64,000 nucleotides of DNA from Asterella californica (lineage: Eukaryota; Streptophyta; Marchantiopsida; Marchantiales; Aytoniaceae), in the NCBI GenBank assembly GCA_036924285.1, contig JAYKYS010000012.1:5146001-5210000 (forward strand), read 5' to 3'. Position 1 is the first letter of the stretch. Each line of letters opens with the position of its first letter. A model generated the notes under the pieces. The model saw only the letters and a program-made list of their open reading frames with translations. It was not told the origin of the DNA and searched no databases. The position numbers and the translations under genes were made by a program. Of the stretch, positions 58,685 through 64,000 are shown piece after piece.

Positions 58685-60269
58685 TGTCAAATCATGTTGC
58701 TCTGTCGTTCGCCCCCTGTGGGAGCCAGTGCTCCTCATAAAAGCTTCTGCAAGCGGAATGTACCGCGGCAGTGTGTCCGTTTGCTGTGCCTGTGAGTCCG
58801 ATGCGCTCGAAAACGCTGCAGAGGGATCGGCAACAGGAGCGGCTTCTTCTCCCAGACTGTCATCTCGCACAATGTCATCTGCGTTCATGTACCTGCCCTT
58901 ACAATGACCACACCTGCGCTGTTCTTGTCAGAAAAATATGTTTTGAATGTCTTCAGGTGTAACTTGCTCATGATGTATAAACGACTTCCACAACGAGTTC
59001 ACTCTACGAATCTGAATTCCAGTCTGCATTAACCACCGCGGTGATGCAGAATACTTTCCAGACTCTATCATGCCCCTAAGACAACTGCTAAAAGTAGCGG
59101 ACAAAGGGTGACTACTCTTATATTTATTATACTGCAGCGCACGAGCAAGAATATTAGCGTAGCACAATTCAACAGGATTTTTCATGTCACAAGCACCAAG
59201 CAGTGTATAGAGGTCCTTACCGTTCAGAAGCATACTCTCATAGATATTTTTCATGTGTGCGTGATGGTGAATCTCGGCCTCGTCTTTCATGCAATATCCT
59301 ATCATTCCCACGTATGTGTGGAATCTCTTATTGATCAGTCCTTTAACACAGATCTCAGCCCCTACTGGTGATTCCAGTCTAAGGAAGACATGATGCGCTT
59401 TTTCACATCTTGACAAGACTTGGCAGAGATAGCAATAACACCTTGGTAGTGCAGATGCAAGAGTGCTCTCATCCTTTCTACTGAGAAAATGCCAGAAGAG
59501 CAGTCAGACTCAAAGAATTGTTGCAACATAGCAAAATAAGACATGTCCAAATCACTCCCAGTTTTACACACTGTCACAGACAGTTCCAAGGTCCTATAGC
59601 TAGAGGGCGTTACCTTCTTCGCCCTCGCTTGTCTCCAAAGAAACATTCAAGCGCGTGGGGTTTGGAAAATGAGGACACAAGTATCGATAACACTCGCAGT
59701 GGAGCACAGAGCAAACACAAGACAGTTGACGAGAACGATAAATGAAGTGAACACCTGCCCATGATGTATGACGTCAATCATGAAGAACACAAAGTTTCCA
59801 TGATACGCAAAAAAAAAGCAGTAGGACGCAGAAGGTTTGTGCCGATTTCCACGTAATACCTAGGATAACTAAACATCCGAAGGAAGCTGTCCTGGAGAAT
59901 TAACCAGTATCCGTCATCAGTGGTTCCTAAATACATGAAAGGACCGGACAGGGCAGGGAAAGAGCGACCTACCTTTACGAAATTCCCATCAAGCAAGAAG
60001 TGCGGTGGATGCGCAGAGAAAAGCAAAACCAAGTAAACACATAATGAGTCAAATCAAAAAAGAAGTATACTCTCGTTGTAACTTAAGACAGTAACAGCAG
60101 AAGCAAGCAACTCATCTAGGGAAGGAAGAGGAGGCGCGTAGCCTTCGGGAATGTAGAGCACATCTATATTGTAAGACGAGTCTGCCACAGAAGACACAAA
60201 AAGAGGAGTAACTGGATTTTCCGAAATTGCCTCTGGCTCGGGTACGAGGTCAGGATCGATCATCATCAC
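58682..60269 (-). pseudogene. Rep-class HUH endonuclease transposon protein (Replitron-like), decayed
   Basis: Minus-strand segments form one broken protein. 59646-59362 has a motif-1-like strand (TLELSVTVCKTGSDLDM) and the metal-binding HUH-type motif LLHLHYQGV. After a one-base shift near 59370, 59377-58928 continues with AEICVKGL, HTYVGMIGYCMKDE (catalytic Tyr and Lys of motif 3) and SPRWLMQTGI. A TGA at 58928-58930 is followed in frame by a CGHCKGRYMNADD tail to 58682. An acidic segment at 60269-60054 starting MMMIDPDLVPEPE may be the N-terminal exon, and 60032-59778 may belong to it. The order motif 1, HxH, Tyr is that of Rep-type nickases. The single Tyr without a helicase fits the recently described Replitrons, not Helitrons. 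The shift and stop make this copy inactive. Confidence 0.65.
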
Positions 60270-61006
60270 GTCTCATCATCGAGATGCAAAGTAAGGGACG
60301 AAAAGCAACATCAATGCGTAGCGAACTAGCTGTAGACAGGGAAAACTTATAAGTACCTCGCGAGTGCAGAGATGAAGCAATCAGCATGAGCAGAATACTT
60401 ACAAGACATCATTGACAGTACGTAGTCTCATGCCACCAGAATACCGCTCATCGATATACTCATACCGGAAAGGGACCCACAAATCCACGGTCTGCTACCG
60501 TCTGGCTGCAGGAGAGTCGGGTCTGATGTGAACGGCACGGCACTCACGGCAGACCGGCTGCAATCCACACGACACCGACACGAACTTTTGTTTGCATCTG
60601 CAGCCCGGGATTCAACACATGCAACACGTCGTGCTTGCCTGAGCAGACTTCGTAATGTGCTCGATATACCCATAGCGGCTGTTGAAATTCACGTTTCTCT
60701 CCCGTCTGCCTGCAACACAAGTCGTTCCAAGAAGCCATAATGCCCAAGTCCTGTCTGATGTCAAGGCCTAAAAAACCAAGCAAAACAAAGTCAGCACACG
60801 ACCGTCTCAAAAAATGCCACCAGCAGAATCGCAAACTGGCCCGCTCCCGTTTCAAGAAAGTCTGTCCACGACAGACGTCAGCCATTGAGATGTGTGAAGT
60901 AAACCGCATCACTCTAAACAAAGCCTAATCGACGAGAACGAAGAACGCGAATAAATGAGGTGTCAAAACAGTTGTGCCGTGCAACCGTGCATTCCACTGT
61001 CCGCTA
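60270..61006. other. Upstream region of the HUH gene
   Basis: Open frames on both strands (minus 60921-60544, plus 60740-60928, the latter Lys/Arg-rich) overlap one another. Neither has a recognisable motif and either could be an N-terminal part of the element's protein. I make no gene call. Confidence 0.4.
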
Positions 61007-61396
61007 GAACAACGAAGAAGGTATACCCCCACTTCCGCTACACCCACCAGACGAAAGCGAGGTATACCCCTAAACAATCGTAACTATAGACTCCGTAACG
61101 AAATCGAAGTACAACCCAAAACCACGCCCTAAAACACACAGCCCCTAACGAAAGTGAGGTACAGCCCCGAAGCGTCCTTTTAAGCCACGCCAAAATTTTA
61201 TATCGCCACTTCCGCAACAGCTATCGAAAACGAGTACGACCAGATGGTGAAACGAGAACGAAGAAGGTATACCCCACTTCCGCTACATCCACCACCGACA
61301 TACACCCCAAAACCACGTCCTAAAACACACAGCCCTTAACGAAAGTGAGGTACACCCCCGAAGCGTCCTTTTAAGCCGCGCCAAAATTTTATATCG
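61007..61396 (+). repeat. Two long direct repeats containing six iteron-like motifs
   Basis: 61007-61205 and 61254-61396 are direct copies, the first with about 56 extra bp. They share cgaagaaggtatacccc, acttccgctaca, ctaaaacacacagccc and gaagcgtccttttaagcc, and both end caaaattttatatcg. Inside, a motif of about 21 bp, (a/g)acgaaa.cga(g)gta.a.cccc, recurs at 61011, 61050, 61097, 61147, 61251 and 61338, all in one orientation. They lie on the 5' side of the HUH gene, where Rep-binding iterons would be expected. Confidence 0.65.
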
Positions 61397-62126
61397 TCTT
61401 CAAATATATCGCAGATGCGTCCTGTTCCCTTACGCGGATAAACCACAATCGATTATTTTCGACCGCTTTCAGCGCTTGTCCTCACGTGCCTCTCTGGAAG
61501 AAACTTCTAAGACCATGCATATTTCTCTAAGGAGAGCTGAATTGTCAATTCAACTCTCTAATTCTTCTCTGAATATTACATGTTGAGTTTTTCAAAAAGA
61601 GTACAGTCTATATTCTTTTGATCTGTCATATCAGAGAGATCATAAATTTTCCATTAATACCACCTCTCGTTCCAAACCCTAACTCCGGCTGAGCTTCTAA
61701 CGAAGTGTCTTGGCACTGTAGTAAGTTGAGTATACGAACTAATACACTAAACTTCATGTAAAATATATTTACTTTCACGTACCAATGCATCTTACATGTT
61801 AAATCTGGCCCACCATACATCAGACTGAAACTTAGTGCAATCAGTAGAAATGATCTGTGCGTGTGAGTTAATATGCATGCAACTTCAACTTTCTGGGAAT
61901 GTTTGTTCTCCTTTTGTTAGCAGGGAATTATATAAGTGTTAAATAAAATATATGTACTAAGTGATATAAATAATTAAAAAGTTCCATAGATGTTATTTGT
62001 TAGCCCATGCCTACAAACACGGGGAGAGCAGGAAGAAACCCATACGTTTTGTGTGGATTGTTGTGCTTCAGGAGGTACAAGACCGGGGCACTGTACTCAA
62101 GAAATGATAATTTAATCAAGCGTTTG
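61397..62126. other. Intergenic, AT-rich
   Basis: No gene or structured repeat seen. Confidence 0.5.
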
Positions 62127-62220
62127 ATTTAATACCTAACCCTTCCGACCGGAAGGGTTAGATATTAAATTAAACTGCATGCCCTCTCTTCCGAACTCGG
62201 AAGAGGGTGAATATGCATGC
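62127..62220. repeat. Pair of adjacent hairpins
   Basis: Hairpin 1 (62127-62170): arms atttaatacctaacccttcc with one mismatch around a gacc loop. Hairpin 2 (62177-62220): inner arms ctcttccga around ac, and outer ends gcatgc on both sides. The arrangement of two hairpins a few bases apart recalls 53584-53706. Confidence 0.75.
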
Positions 62221-62414
62221 TGTATAAAGTATGTATTAATATCACTCTCACTCTAAATCTAATATATTCTAAAATAGTTGACAATCAAACACTTTGAACA
62301 ACAAATCAAAACTTTGAAATTTTCATCCGCAGTTTTCTCTTGTCTATTTCTTCCCTACATCCAGAACCTGATTTTGGATGCATTATAGCTATACTAACGC
62401 ATATAAAAAACAAA

Positions 62415-62705
62415 GTTGGCTATAGGAAGAATCGGGAAGAAAAGGGGAGGGCGAGAAGAGAATCGAGCGCGCGGTAGAGAGGGAACTAAAGGGCTAGAGA
62501 AGGGAGGGGCGGGGAGAACTGGGAAGAGTGACGGAGATATGGTTGGAAGGACAAGGGGTAAGAGGGAAGGGAAGAACTAGGGAGAGCGAGTAGCAACTGG
62601 GCCAAGAAAAAGAGAACAGACTAGAGTAGAGATACTATAATAGATCGGAGGTGAAGACAAAACCAAAAGGAGAGATAGGGAGAACTCGGAAGAGAAGAGG
62701 AATAT
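62415..62705 (+). repeat. Purine-rich low-complexity tract
   Basis: About 290 bp strongly biased to G and A on the plus strand (gggaagaaaaggggaggg-like). A weaker one lies at 62880-63025. Confidence 0.7.
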
Positions 62706-64000
62706 AGAATTGAACACGCGACGCAATGAATAGCCCACGGATGAAAGACTTCATGAATGGAGGAAGAACACCAAGGCTAAGCTTCGTTATCAATAGCTCT
62801 AAGGTCGCATATCGTCTCCATAATATCACACATGGTTAATATCACACATGGTTAAGTCAAAACTTCTACATACAACGAGGAATATAGATAGAGGACGCTT
62901 AGCGGCAAAGAGAAAATCAATGAAAGCGACAGAATTAGGAAAAGAGCAGAGGGACTGTCACAGATTAGGATTGGAGAAAGACTGAGAGCGGGTAGAGCGA
63001 CCGAAGGAGAGACGTGGAAGAAACATGTACTAAATATTTTGGATTCCTTGGTACTCATAGTGAGCCAATCCATTTTGATATTATACATGGGTCACTGTCA
63101 AGAAATTATGAAAAATAAGAAGTGAAAGCTACTTCGAGTCTCAGTCCTAGGTCACTAAGTGCTCTCCAGGTTCTAGCAATTTGCACTAAGCCTAAGCCAC
63201 GGCCAACTGATGCTATGAAATGGTGCAAAATAAATTATTATTATTGAATATCTAATGTATTGGTCGAATAAATTATTATCATAATGTGTTGTTTTGATGG
63301 TTCTTGCATGTTAATTAAGAACATGCTGTTATCTTGCCACGTTGTTATTTCTAGGGTCGGTAGTCGGACTCATATACAAAGCAGCACTAGCAGCATTTCA
63401 GTGGACAGTCATGCCAGTCAAGAGCACTCTTTTTCCCAAGTATACAACCTCTTGAGGTAAAGATTGGAGAATGTCAAGGTCTCATGAAGCAAATTGTTGA
63501 AACCTTTTTCCGTATATAATATATATACCCGAAGCAGCAGTTGGAGTCTTTACGTTCACCACAATATGCGAAGTGATCTGATCACATGGAGTAGTTGTTT
63601 GATTTCTTGAAAAGGTTCACCATTCCTGTTTTCTTCTTTTCTGTCACATCTAAAATATTTTCAGCTGACTCCCAAACATTGACCTCCAAAAGAGTGTGAA
63701 TGAGCCACAGGTTTGGTGTTTGTAAATCCATTTATTTCTATTAAACTCCCGTTATAGGTATATCCGCTCACGGTTCCCTGGTGTTCATCAGTTTTTTCTT
63801 GGTGACTTGTCTCAGACTGGTTTTGCTAGGACGAATATATCACATTTCATCCTCTGTAAACCATTTGCATATATTATGTATAACGTTGTGGCCCTGTAAT
63901 GGTGAAAATGTCAATAAGCTATTTCTCTCTATACATAAATAATATACTATATAAAGGAGCTCTAGAGCCTTTTAATTTCAGTGCTCGTAACTGTTAATTT
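62706..64000. other. Intergenic to the window end
   Basis: Contains the third copy of the short dispersed box (62716-62741) and a small tandem repeat, atatcacacatggttaa at 62822 and 62838. No gene is supported. Confidence 0.5.

Noticed and set aside
58682..60269. Helitron
   Set aside because: No helicase motifs and only one Tyr motif; the Rep-type order HxH then Tyr/Lys fits Replitron-like proteins better.

Overview
The window looks like nuclear DNA of a land plant. It carries spliced genes of two land-plant families: a methylesterase/hydroxynitrile-lyase-type alpha/beta hydrolase, and a plant-type heterotrimeric G-protein gamma subunit. Introns are short with GT..AG ends, AAACCCTAA telo-box motifs occur, and transposons are dense. 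A canonically ordered DNMT3-type methyltransferase in a retrotransposon and a Rep-class HUH transposon gene point to a seedless lineage (bryophyte, or possibly lycophyte) rather than a seed plant. That lineage call is inference; the species cannot be read from the sequence.

Layout. 1-468: decayed exon/intron of a methylesterase-like paralog, minus strand. 469-5322: young, complete Ty1/Copia element (identical 274-bp LTRs, 5-bp target duplication, intact 1374-codon polyprotein) inserted in that remnant. 7251-8803: four-exon methylesterase-like gene that appears intact, minus strand. About 11.9-12.7 kb: telo-box cluster, TATA box and a tRNA-headed SINE-like repeat, with a second copy at 46.3-47.0 kb. 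12.7-24.9 kb: AT-rich DNA with decayed, unidentified coding remnants, one of which recurs at 36.7-37.1 kb.

24958-34883: a 9.9-kb Ty3/Gypsy element on the minus strand with the order gag, protease, C5 DNA methyltransferase, RT, RNase H, integrase, PHD finger. The methyltransferase has motifs I, II, IV (PCQ), VI (ENV), VIII, IX and X in canonical order. All parts up to RNase H share one frame, broken by five stop codons, with a frameshift before the integrase, so this copy is inactive. Its terminal repeats are arranged like a two-LTR circle reopened inside the LTR. This is the most exciting object in the window.

34.9-43.0 kb: mostly AT-rich, with two minisatellite-like arrays. 43032-44370: G-gamma gene. 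50062-51572: second methylesterase-like gene, frameshifted by a 62-bp tandem duplication. 53.4-53.7 kb: two adjacent long hairpins. 54771-56564: secreted protein with nine tandem 58-residue six-cysteine repeats. 58.4-61.4 kb: decayed Rep-class HUH transposon gene with direct repeats at its 3' side and six iteron-like repeats at its 5' side. 62.1 kb: another hairpin pair. The last 1.8 kb is noncoding and partly purine-rich.

The host genes are unrelated single loci, except that the three methylesterase-like copies are diverged paralogs in different states of decay. Most of the remaining sequence is explained by retrotransposons, SINE-like repeats, a HUH transposon and their relics.
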